Origin: a virus
DNA length: 48,266 nt
Reading direction: 5' to 3' (one strand)
IMG/VR virus record: IMGVR_UViG_3300035232_000630
Span: 1 to 48,266 of that record
In this document: in pieces, positions 31,131 through 38,977 of the stretch
How the letters are laid out: every line of letters begins with the position of its first letter
Position numbering within the stretch: position 1 is the first letter of the stretch
Position numbers and translations under genes: made by a program
Notes under the pieces: generated by a model
Seen by the model: the letters and a program-made list of their open reading frames with translations, nothing else
Told to the model about the DNA's origin: nothing
Databases searched by the model: none

Positions 31131-31766
31131 ATGGCGGCAAATATAAAACACGTTGGTAGACTAAAGACCAACAATAGAAAAGCAATCGTAGCATTTAGAG
31201 TTATTCCAGAGGATCCTTTAAATTGTTTAGTAGTAATGACAGAAAGTCTCGAAGCAGGCGATCATGATGCATTAATTAGTCTAGTTGATAGTACAACTGG
31301 TCAAACAGAATACGAATTAGGTTCAGCAATGATGAGAACTAAACTACCAGATGGTTCTAATATGCTTGCACGATTTAGTGCAACTGGTAAGCTAATGAAG
31401 ATGCCAACTAGTGAAATTGAAATGACACCAAACTTTCAATCTAGTGTAAATCTTGCAGAGCTTAATCAAATTATGGCAGATAATAAAGGCGTAACTGTAG
31501 CAGATCTTGCTGTTAAAGATCCAAATCAAACTACTACAGAAACTGCACCAGTAGCACCAGTAGCACCAGCAACTAATGTTGCTCCAGAGATGACTGCAAT
31601 GGATGAAGCACTTAATACTGCAGAACAGCCAATGACTGACGAAGTGATGGCGGCTAGCTTAAGAAGCCAAGCTGATGCAATGTTTAAAGAGGCCAAGTCT
31701 CTACGCGAACAAGCTGAAGAACTTGTTCCGACTAAGCGTAAGACAAAGTCTAAAGAAAGTGCCTAA
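31131..31766 (+). CDS. probable virion structural protein, 211 aa
   Basis: The first 110 residues form a beta-rich domain (NIKHVGRLKTNNRKAIVAFRV). An Ala/Pro/Val-rich linker (APVAPVAPA, about 140-150) and a helical, charged C-terminus follow. The start at 31131 has a strong AAGGAG. The composition and the neighbouring fibre gene suggest a structural or assembly protein; no specific family is claimed. Confidence 0.55.
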   Translation: MAANIKHVGRLKTNNRKAIVAFRVIPEDPLNCLVVMTESLEAGDHDALISLVDSTTGQTEYELGSAMMRTKLPDGSNMLARFSATGKLMKMPTSEIEMTPNFQSSVNLAELNQIMADNKGVTVADLAVKDPNQTTTETAPVAPVAPATNVAPEMTAMDEALNTAEQPMTDEVMAASLRSQADAMFKEAKSLREQAEELVPTKRKTKSKESA

Positions 31767-32076
31767 AGAAGGAAAGCTACACCCCGACCTAATTAAACAT
31801 TGGCCAGAAATATTCAAAGACATAGATGTTAGATCAATTCCATTAGAGTATCTTAATGCAGTATATGTTACATTTGATGACGGTAAAGTATGGGCTATTG
31901 AATTAGATGAAAATGCTAATAAAGATGCTAAACCAGAAGATATTGAGTACGGATTAGAAGAATTATTAGATCAATACGAAGACGTCATTGAAAATGTTGA
32001 TTTTAGAATAAACACTAAAAAAATTAAACATGATATGCAAAGAAGAACAAAACACTTCCTAAAGAAAGGAAAGTAA
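31759..32076 (+). CDS. virion-operon protein, 105 aa
   Basis: The best start is GTG 31759 (VPKEGKLHPDLIKHWPEIF), overlapping the previous stop by eight bases. An in-frame upstream ATG lies entirely inside the preceding gene. It has a short beta part followed by acidic and then basic helical segments. No known domain. Confidence 0.5.
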   Translation: MPKEGKLHPDLIKHWPEIFKDIDVRSIPLEYLNAVYVTFDDGKVWAIELDENANKDAKPEDIEYGLEELLDQYEDVIENVDFRINTKKIKHDMQRRTKHFLKKGK

Positions 32077-32089
32077 TTCTTTACGAAAA

Positions 32090-32097
32090 GATAAATA
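32090..32097 (+). promoter_or_regulatory. T4-like late promoter box GATAAATA
   Basis: GATAAATA lies 31 bases before the tail-fibre start at 32129, with a CAGGAG ribosome binding site between. It is the clearest late-promoter candidate because it directly precedes a virion gene. Confidence 0.6.
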
Positions 32098-32128
32098 CTG
32101 TTAGTAATAGATTATCAGGAGTTACCAA

Positions 32129-33895
32129 ATGAGTTTACGCATTAGAAGAGGTACAGACAGCCAGCGCCAAGGAATTACTCCGCTAGAAGGCGAGCTGATC
32201 TACGCAACAGACACCAAAAAGCTATATGTAGGAGATGGATCCACAGGTGGTGGTATTGTTGTTGATTCTTCTGCTGGCACATCAAATTTAAACGACTTAG
32301 CTAATGTTACAGCACCAAGTCCAAATGTTAACGATGTCATTAAATGGAACGGTTCTAATTGGATTACAGCGGCACAAAATGCGGCCGCAATACTTAATGA
32401 TTTAACTAATGTTAATATATCTGGCATCAAAACTGGCGATTCATTATTATGGAACGGTACTGCATGGGTTAATGGCATGCCTAGTGGCGATGGTAGTAAT
32501 ATGAACATTAATGTTGTTGGTGATGACAGTTCAGTCATAGTTAACAGTTCTACTAGAACTATTAATGCACTAACTGTTACTGCTAACTTAGTAGGTGACC
32601 TGTTTTCTGAAGATGGTACAAGTAAAATTATTAGTAATGGTAGTACTGCAGGACAAGCTATATTTACAGGTGACTTAGAAGGTAACGTAAATGGTAGTGT
32701 GTTTACAACAAATAGTACAAGGATTATTGACGGCGACACTGCTAATATTGTTGGGCAAAGCATTACTGCAAATGCAGGATTTATTGGTGATGTAAATGGT
32801 GACTTAACTGGTACAATTAATGCAACAGGTGTATTAGATGGCGACTTAATTGGTAGTGTATTTGCAGACGATTCAAGCATTGTAATTGATTCTGTAGGTA
32901 AAAAAATATACGGTGATTTAATTGGTACAGTTGCAGGTGATGTAAATGGTGACTTAACTGGTCAAGTTGTAGGTAGTCTAACAGGTAATGTTGTAGGTAA
33001 TTTAACAGGTAATAGTACAGGTACACACTTAGGTGATGTACAAGGTAGTGTATTTGCAGACGATAGTTCATTAGTAATCGACGGAGTATCTGGTAGCTTT
33101 GTAGGAGGAATTAATACTTCAGAAACTGCAAACTTTGAAGAAAATACACAAATGTTTAGAAATGTTCCTTCTAGTGGAACTAGAAAACAACTATCTGTAT
33201 ATTCAAATCAACACGGAGCGTTTTCTCAAACAGCTATGAATATCACCAACACTGGTGATACTGCTGTAGCAAACGAATTAGGCTTCTTTAAGGTACGTGG
33301 CCCAGCAGACGCATTTACAGCTACGCAAGCAAGTGATAGCTTAGGCGGTGTAAGTTGGTCTGCATATGATGGTTCAGCGGTACAAGTTGGTAATAGTATA
33401 AAGTCAGAGGTTGTAAGTATATCAGCAAACAACCTTGCGGCAAAGATGTGTTTTTATGTTAGAAACGGTTTAATTGCTACATATGTAAAGAAAGCAGAAT
33501 TGTCAGAAACTGGTGTATTTAAAGTTGATACCGTAGACTCATTTACAGCTGATGCTGATTTAACTCTAAGTGCTAACGGCACTGGTAATGTTAAAATTGT
33601 AGGCGGTTTATTTGGTGACGTACAAAGTCTTAGTGGACCAGGTGCAATTAGTGTAACAACACTACACACGGAAATAACAACAACTGGTACAGATGCATAC
33701 ACATTAGCTAATGGTACAGCAGGTCAAATTAAAACAATCGCAATGATTGTTGATGGCGGTGATGGAACACTTACTCCGACTACACTTGCAAACGGATCAA
33801 CAATTACATTTAACGATGCTAACGATAGTGTTACAATGATTTATGGTACTAATGGTTGGCAAGTACTTGCATTACAAGGTGCTATTGTAGCCTAA
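32129..33895 (+). CDS. tail fibre/adhesin-like structural protein
   Basis: A 588-residue protein. Its first 45 residues (SLRIRRGTDSQRQ, GELIYATDTKKLYVGDG) match the small N-terminal domain seen in many phage fibre and tropism-determinant proteins. Residues about 170-330 consist of short repeats of the type GDLTGxVxGxLxGN, typical of elongated trimeric beta-structured fibres. The C-terminal 270 residues look like a globular tip, with a final domain ending in GTNGWQVLALQG. It probably contacts the host or decorates the virion. It is the last plus-strand virion gene and converges with the minus-strand island, the two stop codons overlapping. Confidence 0.8.
   Translation: MSLRIRRGTDSQRQGITPLEGELIYATDTKKLYVGDGSTGGGIVVDSSAGTSNLNDLANVTAPSPNVNDVIKWNGSNWITAAQNAAAILNDLTNVNISGIKTGDSLLWNGTAWVNGMPSGDGSNMNINVVGDDSSVIVNSSTRTINALTVTANLVGDLFSEDGTSKIISNGSTAGQAIFTGDLEGNVNGSVFTTNSTRIIDGDTANIVGQSITANAGFIGDVNGDLTGTINATGVLDGDLIGSVFADDSSIVIDSVGKKIYGDLIGTVAGDVNGDLTGQVVGSLTGNVVGNLTGNSTGTHLGDVQGSVFADDSSLVIDGVSGSFVGGINTSETANFEENTQMFRNVPSSGTRKQLSVYSNQHGAFSQTAMNITNTGDTAVANELGFFKVRGPADAFTATQASDSLGGVSWSAYDGSAVQVGNSIKSEVVSISANNLAAKMCFYVRNGLIATYVKKAELSETGVFKVDTVDSFTADADLTLSANGTGNVKIVGGLFGDVQSLSGPGAISVTTLHTEITTTGTDAYTLANGTAGQIKTIAMIVDGGDGTLTPTTLANGSTITFNDANDSVTMIYGTNGWQVLALQGAIVA
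32786..32962 (+). repeat. 27-bp direct repeat in the fibre gene
   Basis: A 27-base sequence at 32786-32812 (GGTGATGTAAATGGTGACTT...) recurs identically at 32936-32962, 150 bases apart and in the same reading frame. Recombination between copies would remove exactly 50 codons without a frameshift. Confidence 0.85.
32852..33064 (+). repeat. 21-bp direct repeat in the fibre gene
   Basis: The 21 bases GGTAGTGTATTTGCAGACGA(T) at 32852-32872 recur at 33044-33064, 192 bases apart (64 codons), also in frame. They code the segment GSVFADDS that punctuates the repeat region. Confidence 0.85.
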
Positions 33896-34476
33896 GTAAA
33901 CAACTTACCAGAATTATAAAGTTCAAATATCTCAGGACCTTCTAGGTCAGTTGTAAACTGACAATTAAATCTGTAATCATCTGTATCGTTTACTGCATTG
34001 TGATATTCTTGTAGATTAAAAATTACAGGAAGATTATGACTGTAATCAACACTACACTGTAATTCAAATACAGCATTGTCATAGTCTGAGTAACTTCCTT
34101 CTATTAATTTAAAGAAATTAGTTGGTCCATATACGCTCATATCAAACGGATATATCGGAAAGTTTATTAGTGTAACTCTAGGCGGAAGCCCTTCTACTTT
34201 TCGATCAGTATGTATCTTACCATCTGTATAAGGTGTTTGTCCTAGTATTTCATATGAAACTGGTATATTAAAACGTTTGCCAACTTCGTCCATAAGTTTT
34301 GTAGGAATTAAGTTACGTGGACAGAACCAATTCCAATCATATTTTCCGTACTTATTATGTCTATAATTAGCACTTCTGATATAATCTTCAGCATTAGATA
34401 AAATATTATCTGCAAGTTTTTTGCGTGTTTCAGGTGTAAAATTTATACCTTCTACATACTTAAAATACGGCTCCAT
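33892..34476 (-). CDS. 2OG-Fe(II) oxygenase-like protein
   Basis: A 194-residue protein with H89-T-D91 (KIHTDRK), distal H159 (QEYHNAVN) and R169, the spacing of a small 2OG-Fe(II) oxygenase. It resembles the plus-strand gene at 8207-8773, ending in the same TDL...ELYNSGKL style. Its N-terminus (MEPYFKYV) resembles that of the oxygenase at 38468-38977. It is the last gene of the minus island; its stop overlaps the fibre stop. An AAAGGA ribosome binding site precedes it. Substrate unknown. Confidence 0.62.
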   Translation of the reverse strand: MEPYFKYVEGINFTPETRKKLADNILSNAEDYIRSANYRHNKYGKYDWNWFCPRNLIPTKLMDEVGKRFNIPVSYEILGQTPYTDGKIHTDRKVEGLPPRVTLINFPIYPFDMSVYGPTNFFKLIEGSYSDYDNAVFELQCSVDYSHNLPVIFNLQEYHNAVNDTDDYRFNCQFTTDLEGPEIFELYNSGKLFT

Positions 34477-34996
34477 CTTTTATATCCTTTCTAATTTGTT
34501 GTGCAAAAATTATATGACTAAGTTTACCTGGATGTTTATCATCTGTTCCGTAGTCATGTAACTCCATTTTATGCTTTTTAGTATTTACAAATGTATAGCA
34601 ACTTAAATAATCTAAATAGGTAATATTATTTTGTTTTGTATATAACCTAGCATAATCCTCGTACAAGTAAAAATCTTGTTCAGCATGATAATCTGAAAAA
34701 TACTTTTTATATAATGTACTATCAGAATCTTTCCATACTCCGATATGTTTAAAGTTATTTTCGCCTTTTAACCAACAATATCGTGTTATTTCAGGCCATG
34801 CTACAATACAAACATCATCTTTTTCAAATTTAAAATGTCGCATTGCATGTATAATATAACGTCCACTACATCCTATTTCAGCACAATTTACAACTTCACA
34901 GTCTAATAATAGTCCTAATTCTTTTGGCCAATTAGTGCTACATGCTTCGCCAACAGTATTAGAACAACCAAATGCTACAATTCTATTTACGGCCAA
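34460..34996 (-). CDS. SGNH-hydrolase-like protein
   Basis: A 178-residue protein that starts with TTG at 34996, about ten bases after AGAAGGA, and reads MAVNRIVAFGCSNTVGE. GCSN occupies the place of the GDS block with Ser as nucleophile. A later Asn/Gly-containing CAEIGCSGRYI block and a C-terminal DDKHPGKLSH segment fit blocks II-V. It is the third SGNH-like protein in the window. It overlaps genes on both sides, so it is co-expressed with the AMP-ligase. An acyl-transfer or deacylation role is an inference. Confidence 0.55.
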   Translation of the reverse strand: MAVNRIVAFGCSNTVGEACSTNWPKELGLLLDCEVVNCAEIGCSGRYIIHAMRHFKFEKDDVCIVAWPEITRYCWLKGENNFKHIGVWKDSDSTLYKKYFSDYHAEQDFYLYEDYARLYTKQNNITYLDYLSCYTFVNTKKHKMELHDYGTDDKHPGKLSHIIFAQQIRKDIKDGAVF

Positions 34997-35681
34997 TATA
35001 ATACATCCTTCTACCCATGTCTAATGCTACATTATCGCCTGTAGCAAACCATTCATCATATATACTAGTTGGTCCTTTAACATAAAGTTCTTGCTTTACT
35101 ATTTTCCAATCGCAATAATAGGTATCTCCCATAATAGTATAATCATCTGGTGATCGTTGTTTAACATACTGTACTTTATCCATACTATCAAATTCTATAT
35201 TAATAGTAATTGGTCCTATTTCGCTCATTCCCCAATTAGGTTGTACAATAGCCCCTTTACTTACAAAAGCTTCTATCATTTCCCAACTAACAGGATCGCT
35301 TCCGCCTAGTATACGCTTACCAGTAAGATCACAATCTTTAAATCCTTTTGTATTCATTAATGCAGTCATTTGGGCAGGCGCTAAAAATGTATGTGTATAA
35401 TCTACAAAGTCTTTAAGGAAAGAATAAGGATTAAATTTAATTACAGTAAAATCTGCACCTATACTATAAGCAGGTAATGTTTGTGTTAATAACCCTCCTG
35501 CATGTGTCATACGAGTCACTGTAAGCACCTTAGAGCTTCGTACAAGCTGTTGTGCATCAATAGCAACATCAATGCAAGCCTGCAAGTTATCAGGCGTTCT
35601 AAGAACCATCTTAGGTTCACCTGTAGTACCACTACTGCTTATTTCTACACCGTTTTTAAGTATATGTGCATAATCTATCAT
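34983..35681 (-). CDS. minimal AMP-forming (ANL) acyl/aryl ligase
   Basis: A 232-residue protein of the acyl-CoA synthetase/NRPS adenylation superfamily. It has the phosphate loop SSGTTGEPK at 16-24, a later NWGMSEIGP (A5-like), and WFATGDNVALDMGRRMYYIGRK at the C-terminus (A7/A8 region). Normal family members exceed 450 residues. This one lacks most of the N-terminal subdomain and ends exactly at the hinge, so the whole C-terminal domain is missing. It could form an acyl-adenylate without thioester formation, or need a partner. It resembles MenE-like short ligases. The gene overlaps its neighbours and seems intact. Confidence 0.78.
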   Translation of the reverse strand: MIDYAHILKNGVEISSSGTTGEPKMVLRTPDNLQACIDVAIDAQQLVRSSKVLTVTRMTHAGGLLTQTLPAYSIGADFTVIKFNPYSFLKDFVDYTHTFLAPAQMTALMNTKGFKDCDLTGKRILGGSDPVSWEMIEAFVSKGAIVQPNWGMSEIGPITINIEFDSMDKVQYVKQRSPDDYTIMGDTYYCDWKIVKQELYVKGPTSIYDEWFATGDNVALDMGRRMYYIGRK

Positions 35682-36700
35682 TGTTCGTACCTTGCTAAAC
35701 TATTGTTTATTTGATTATTTACACGTACAAAATTTGTACGTTTGTGTAACTGATCTATATGTTCTGCACCCACATATGTACATACACTTCTTAAACCACC
35801 TTGTATCTGCTTTATAACGCTTGTAATTGACCCTTTACAAGGTATTAACAAATCTCTACCTTCGTTAGGTCTATACTCTTGTTCTGTTGGCTTTGTACGA
35901 TTATACATAGTTGTACTGCCTAATCCGTAAAAGTTTACATATTTTTTACCATCTATTTCTACAATATTGTCGCACTCTTCTGACTTAGAAACCATACCAG
36001 CTACCATAACCATTTTAGCACCAGCGCCGATTGCTTTGCAAACATCGCCAGCAGTGACACATCCTCCATCAGATATAATATTAACTCCAAATTTTTGTGC
36101 TTCTGTATAGCAATCTATAATAGCACTTAGTTGAGGTATACCGACACCAACTTCTGAACGTGTTCTACAAGCGGCTCCGCTACCAACACCTATTTTTACA
36201 AAAGTAGCACCTGCTTTAGCTAATCTTTCTATAGGACTTGCTGTTGCTACATTGCCAGCACATATTTGTATATGTGGAAATTTTTCTCTATATAGTTTTA
36301 TTGTATCAATCATACCTTGCATATTAGCATATACATTTGCAATGTCAACATTAATAATTCCTATGTCAGGAAACTTAGTTACAACTGCTATTGTCTTTTC
36401 TATATCCCAAGACTGTACACCGCTTGTAATAGCTATAAACCGCTTGTCCTGCATAGTTTCTAACTCTGCTATATGTTGCTCCGCAGTATATTCTTTATGT
36501 ATAAATGTAAACACTCGCATTGGTGTTAGTAGTTTAGCAATCTTATAAGTACCAGTGCTGAGCATATTTGAGACTACTACAGGTACCGCAGTAGTGTCTA
36601 ACCAATCAATTTCTATATTAATTTTTTTGCGTGTAAGGGGATTATTGCTTATACAAGGCTCTATAAGTACATCACTAAAATCTAATTTAATATCGTTCAT
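35678..36700 (-). CDS. guaC: GMP reductase-like enzyme
   Basis: A 340-residue protein closely following E. coli GuaC (347). The N-terminal LDFSDVLIEP, the loop GVGSGAACRTR with catalytic C178 and T180, the SDGGC phosphate site, E280 in EYRPNEGR, and a GGLRSVCTYVGAEHIDQL end all match. IMP dehydrogenase-type CBS domains are absent. GMP reductase converts GMP to IMP with NADPH and release of ammonia. Residue 179 is Arg where E. coli has Thr. In a gene island of radical SAM enzymes and ligases it may redirect guanine nucleotides or act on an analogue. It overlaps the ligase gene. Confidence 0.88.
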   Translation of the reverse strand: MNDIKLDFSDVLIEPCISNNPLTRKKINIEIDWLDTTAVPVVVSNMLSTGTYKIAKLLTPMRVFTFIHKEYTAEQHIAELETMQDKRFIAITSGVQSWDIEKTIAVVTKFPDIGIINVDIANVYANMQGMIDTIKLYREKFPHIQICAGNVATASPIERLAKAGATFVKIGVGSGAACRTRSEVGVGIPQLSAIIDCYTEAQKFGVNIISDGGCVTAGDVCKAIGAGAKMVMVAGMVSKSEECDNIVEIDGKKYVNFYGLGSTTMYNRTKPTEQEYRPNEGRDLLIPCKGSITSVIKQIQGGLRSVCTYVGAEHIDQLHKRTNFVRVNNQINNSLARYEQ

Positions 36701-37272
36701 CTTGTTCTTTCAAGTAACATTTGATAACACGGATATACTTGCCATCCATCTTGTGCAGGTAATATATCATTTCTAAAAAATCTTTGTTTGTATCCTCCTG
36801 AAAACAATGCAAATTCTTTATCATGCATAAAAGGCGGAGAATACAACGTTCCACTTAACGGATTTTTTTTATTAATAGATCTACTTTGCTCACCTATATA
36901 AAGTCCACCTATTTTTAAAACACTATCTAATTTATTTCTATACTCAAGTAACTGTTCTTTAGGCCAACAATGTAGAAATCCAAAATCTAAAACAACATCA
37001 AATGTTTGATCAGTCCAAGTAGTTATTATTACATCTTGTTGTATAAAAGTTGCATCACATAATTTTTTTGCTTGCTTAATTGCTACAGCTGACGAATCTA
37101 ACCCAATAACAGTATGTCCATTATCGACTAGGAATTTACTATTTCGACCTGAACCGCATCCTAAGTCTAATATATTAGACTTGGTAGGTATTTGTTCTAG
37201 TACTTCTTCTAATAAAGAAGACGGATCATAGCCCCAAGCCGCATTACCTCTTTCATACATTTCATCCCACAT
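36697..37272 (-). CDS. SAM-dependent methyltransferase (copy 2)
   Basis: A 191-residue class I methyltransferase with ILDLGCGSGRN as motif I, GLDSS at the end of the second strand, and DVVLDFGFLHCWP as motif IV. Its overall pattern (AWG near the N-terminus, a YPC block at the end) matches the adjacent copy at 37262-37912, so the two are tandem paralogues. The chemotype resembles small-molecule O/N/S methyltransferases such as the TehB type. Overlaps with both neighbours place it in the island's transcript. Confidence 0.8.
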   Translation of the reverse strand: MWDEMYERGNAAWGYDPSSLLEEVLEQIPTKSNILDLGCGSGRNSKFLVDNGHTVIGLDSSAVAIKQAKKLCDATFIQQDVIITTWTDQTFDVVLDFGFLHCWPKEQLLEYRNKLDSVLKIGGLYIGEQSRSINKKNPLSGTLYSPPFMHDKEFALFSGGYKQRFFRNDILPAQDGWQVYPCYQMLLERTR

Positions 37273-37912
37273 TGTAGTTCTCCTCTATTTTTTTTACTAC
37301 AAAATTCCAACAAGGATATTTTCCATATCCGTTTTGAGGTGGCAATACATCATCTTCTAATAACTCAAATTTAAACTTAGAAAACGCATCTAAAATTTCT
37401 TTTGATTCTAACTGCGGCGGAACATATAAGTTACTAATTATAGGAGATTCCTTAACTAACCTTCCTGACTGATTACAGTATATGCCTCCGTTAGAAAGAC
37501 TATTCCAAATATTACTTACATATAAACTTCTATATTCATATGGAACAAAATGAAATAAACCAAAATCAATTATTACATCAAACTTTTTATTAATCCAAGT
37601 ATCGTTAATTAAATCTTTGCAATAAAAGTTGCACGACGATTCTTTTTTATTTGCTAGATCAATTGCACTTTGCGATATGTCAACTCCGGTAACACTATAC
37701 TTTAACTGTTCTAAATATATAGAGTTTCTACCTTCGCCGCAACCTATATCAAGAACGTTGTAACCAGTAAAGTAAGTTATAAACTTATCTAAGATAGTAG
37801 CAGGTGTACTTCCCCAAGCAGGTGATCCCGAATTATATATATTATTCCAAAATTCAGGCATTTCTACTTCATACTTATTAAGGTTTTTGTTGACAGGATA
37901 TTGATTAAACAT
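37262..37912 (-). CDS. SAM-dependent methyltransferase (copy 1)
   Basis: A 216-residue class I methyltransferase: motif I VLDIGCGEGRN, VTGVDISQSAID, motif IV DVIIDFGLFHFVP. The start was set at ATG 37912 (MFNQYPVNK), eight bases inside the preceding gene; the frame is open further upstream but would lie within that gene. It shares with its neighbour an N-terminal AWGSTP/AWGYDP segment and the ending DVLPPQNG...YPCW. Duplicated methyltransferases suggest two methylation steps or two sites on one product. Confidence 0.8.
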   Translation of the reverse strand: MFNQYPVNKNLNKYEVEMPEFWNNIYNSGSPAWGSTPATILDKFITYFTGYNVLDIGCGEGRNSIYLEQLKYSVTGVDISQSAIDLANKKESSCNFYCKDLINDTWINKKFDVIIDFGLFHFVPYEYRSLYVSNIWNSLSNGGIYCNQSGRLVKESPIISNLYVPPQLESKEILDAFSKFKFELLEDDVLPPQNGYGKYPCWNFVVKKIEENYNVG

Positions 37913-38471
37913 TAAATTCCTTTTGTGCTTCTTCGTATGATAATGTTGTTGCCCAGCTACAAACAATTCTAGGAGTGTCACTGTTATTAATAATATTATG
38001 CGGTTTTGCAGTATTTACTAAAGTAGGAACTGTTAATATATGATCGTAATGTTTCTGCGAATCTTTTATATATGTAATATATTCATTAGAATACCAATCA
38101 TTTAATACATTGCCAAACATAGCATGTACCTTGTTGACTGGAGTTCCACCAGTATAAAATCTTGTAATTGTATTAGCAGTATTACTAATTGGAATGTTTA
38201 TTGCACTATTTCTCTGATTATCTATATGAACTGGCCACGACCCTCTAGTACTTTTCATAAATTTAAGGTACCTACTTAAACTTGGATATTTCTTTCTTAA
38301 CAATGAAAGCTCAGCGTATTCATTTATATCGATAGGAAATTTATCAGTAAATTTTTGTAATGATCCTGGATCAGATGATTCGAGCCACTCTGGAGTTATT
38401 AATTTAGAAGCAATTTCTTGAAAAATAGATATGTTAAACACATCTGTAATTTCAGTTATATAAGTGTTCAT
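37905..38471 (-). CDS. 2OG-Fe(II) oxygenase-like protein
   Basis: A 188-residue protein with the pattern H82-I-D84 (WPVHIDNQRNSAINIP), distal H158 (AKPHNIINN) and R168 (PRIVCSW). The spacing fits a small Fe(II)/2OG or AspH-like oxygenase. It overlaps the following methyltransferase and the preceding oxygenase (ATGA), so two oxygenases and two methyltransferases are translated one after the other. The product acted on is unknown. Confidence 0.58.
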   Translation of the reverse strand: MNTYITEITDVFNISIFQEIASKLITPEWLESSDPGSLQKFTDKFPIDINEYAELSLLRKKYPSLSRYLKFMKSTRGSWPVHIDNQRNSAINIPISNTANTITRFYTGGTPVNKVHAMFGNVLNDWYSNEYITYIKDSQKHYDHILTVPTLVNTAKPHNIINNSDTPRIVCSWATTLSYEEAQKEFNV

Positions 38472-38977
38472 ATCATAATACTCCTTAACTGTTTATCATA
38501 TAAACTGCATACTTTATTAAAAGCTTCTTCAAAACATAATTGAAATACTATCCTTGTTTCGTTGTCTTTTGTAAAATATACATTATGATAATATTCACCT
38601 GTATTTAATATTGCACCGTGGCCTTCATAATCTGCTTCACATAAAAACATTTTATTATCATTATAAAAATGTGTAACACCAGAATTTTCAGTCAGTGGAA
38701 AACTAACAACTGTTTGACGGGGTATATATGTGCCATCGAATTCGTTATGTCTATTCTTGTCTTTGTGTATTACACTATCAGATTCGTTTATTCTTAACAT
38801 TTGACATGTGCAATTTAAACCTGTTGTATTAAATTTTTGTATGGTACTTGGAAATTTAAAGAAACTTATTTTATAACTTATATCTACAAATGCATCAGGA
38901 GCAGTAGCTATATCTAATAACTCTTGCTTTGTTTGGTTACTAATTGCATACGGTATAAGTTTATAATAAGGTTCCAT
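38468..38977 (-). CDS. 2OG-Fe(II) oxygenase-like protein
   Basis: A 169-residue protein with H71-K-D73 (VIHKDKNRH), a strand-rich VVSFPLTENSGVTHFY, distal H131 (GEYYHNVYF) and R142. This is the metal and 2OG ligand pattern of prolyl-hydroxylase-like folds. Its N-terminus MEPYYKLI resembles the oxygenase at 33892-34476, suggesting duplication. It is coupled to the aminotransferase upstream by overlap. Confidence 0.6.
   Translation of the reverse strand: MEPYYKLIPYAISNQTKQELLDIATAPDAFVDISYKISFFKFPSTIQKFNTTGLNCTCQMLRINESDSVIHKDKNRHNEFDGTYIPRQTVVSFPLTENSGVTHFYNDNKMFLCEADYEGHGAILNTGEYYHNVYFTKDNETRIVFQLCFEEAFNKVCSLYDKQLRSIMI

Noticed and set aside
32200-32880. Long open frame on the minus strand opposite the tail-fibre gene
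   Set aside because: It mirrors the low-complexity repeat coding of the fibre gene, has no ribosome binding site or recognisable domain, and lies wholly antisense to a well-supported gene.
33241-33260. 8-bp stem, 4-base loop hairpin in the fibre gene
   Set aside because: It arises within coding sequence for a TNTGD-like segment, with no U-run and no nearby regulatory context; likely chance.
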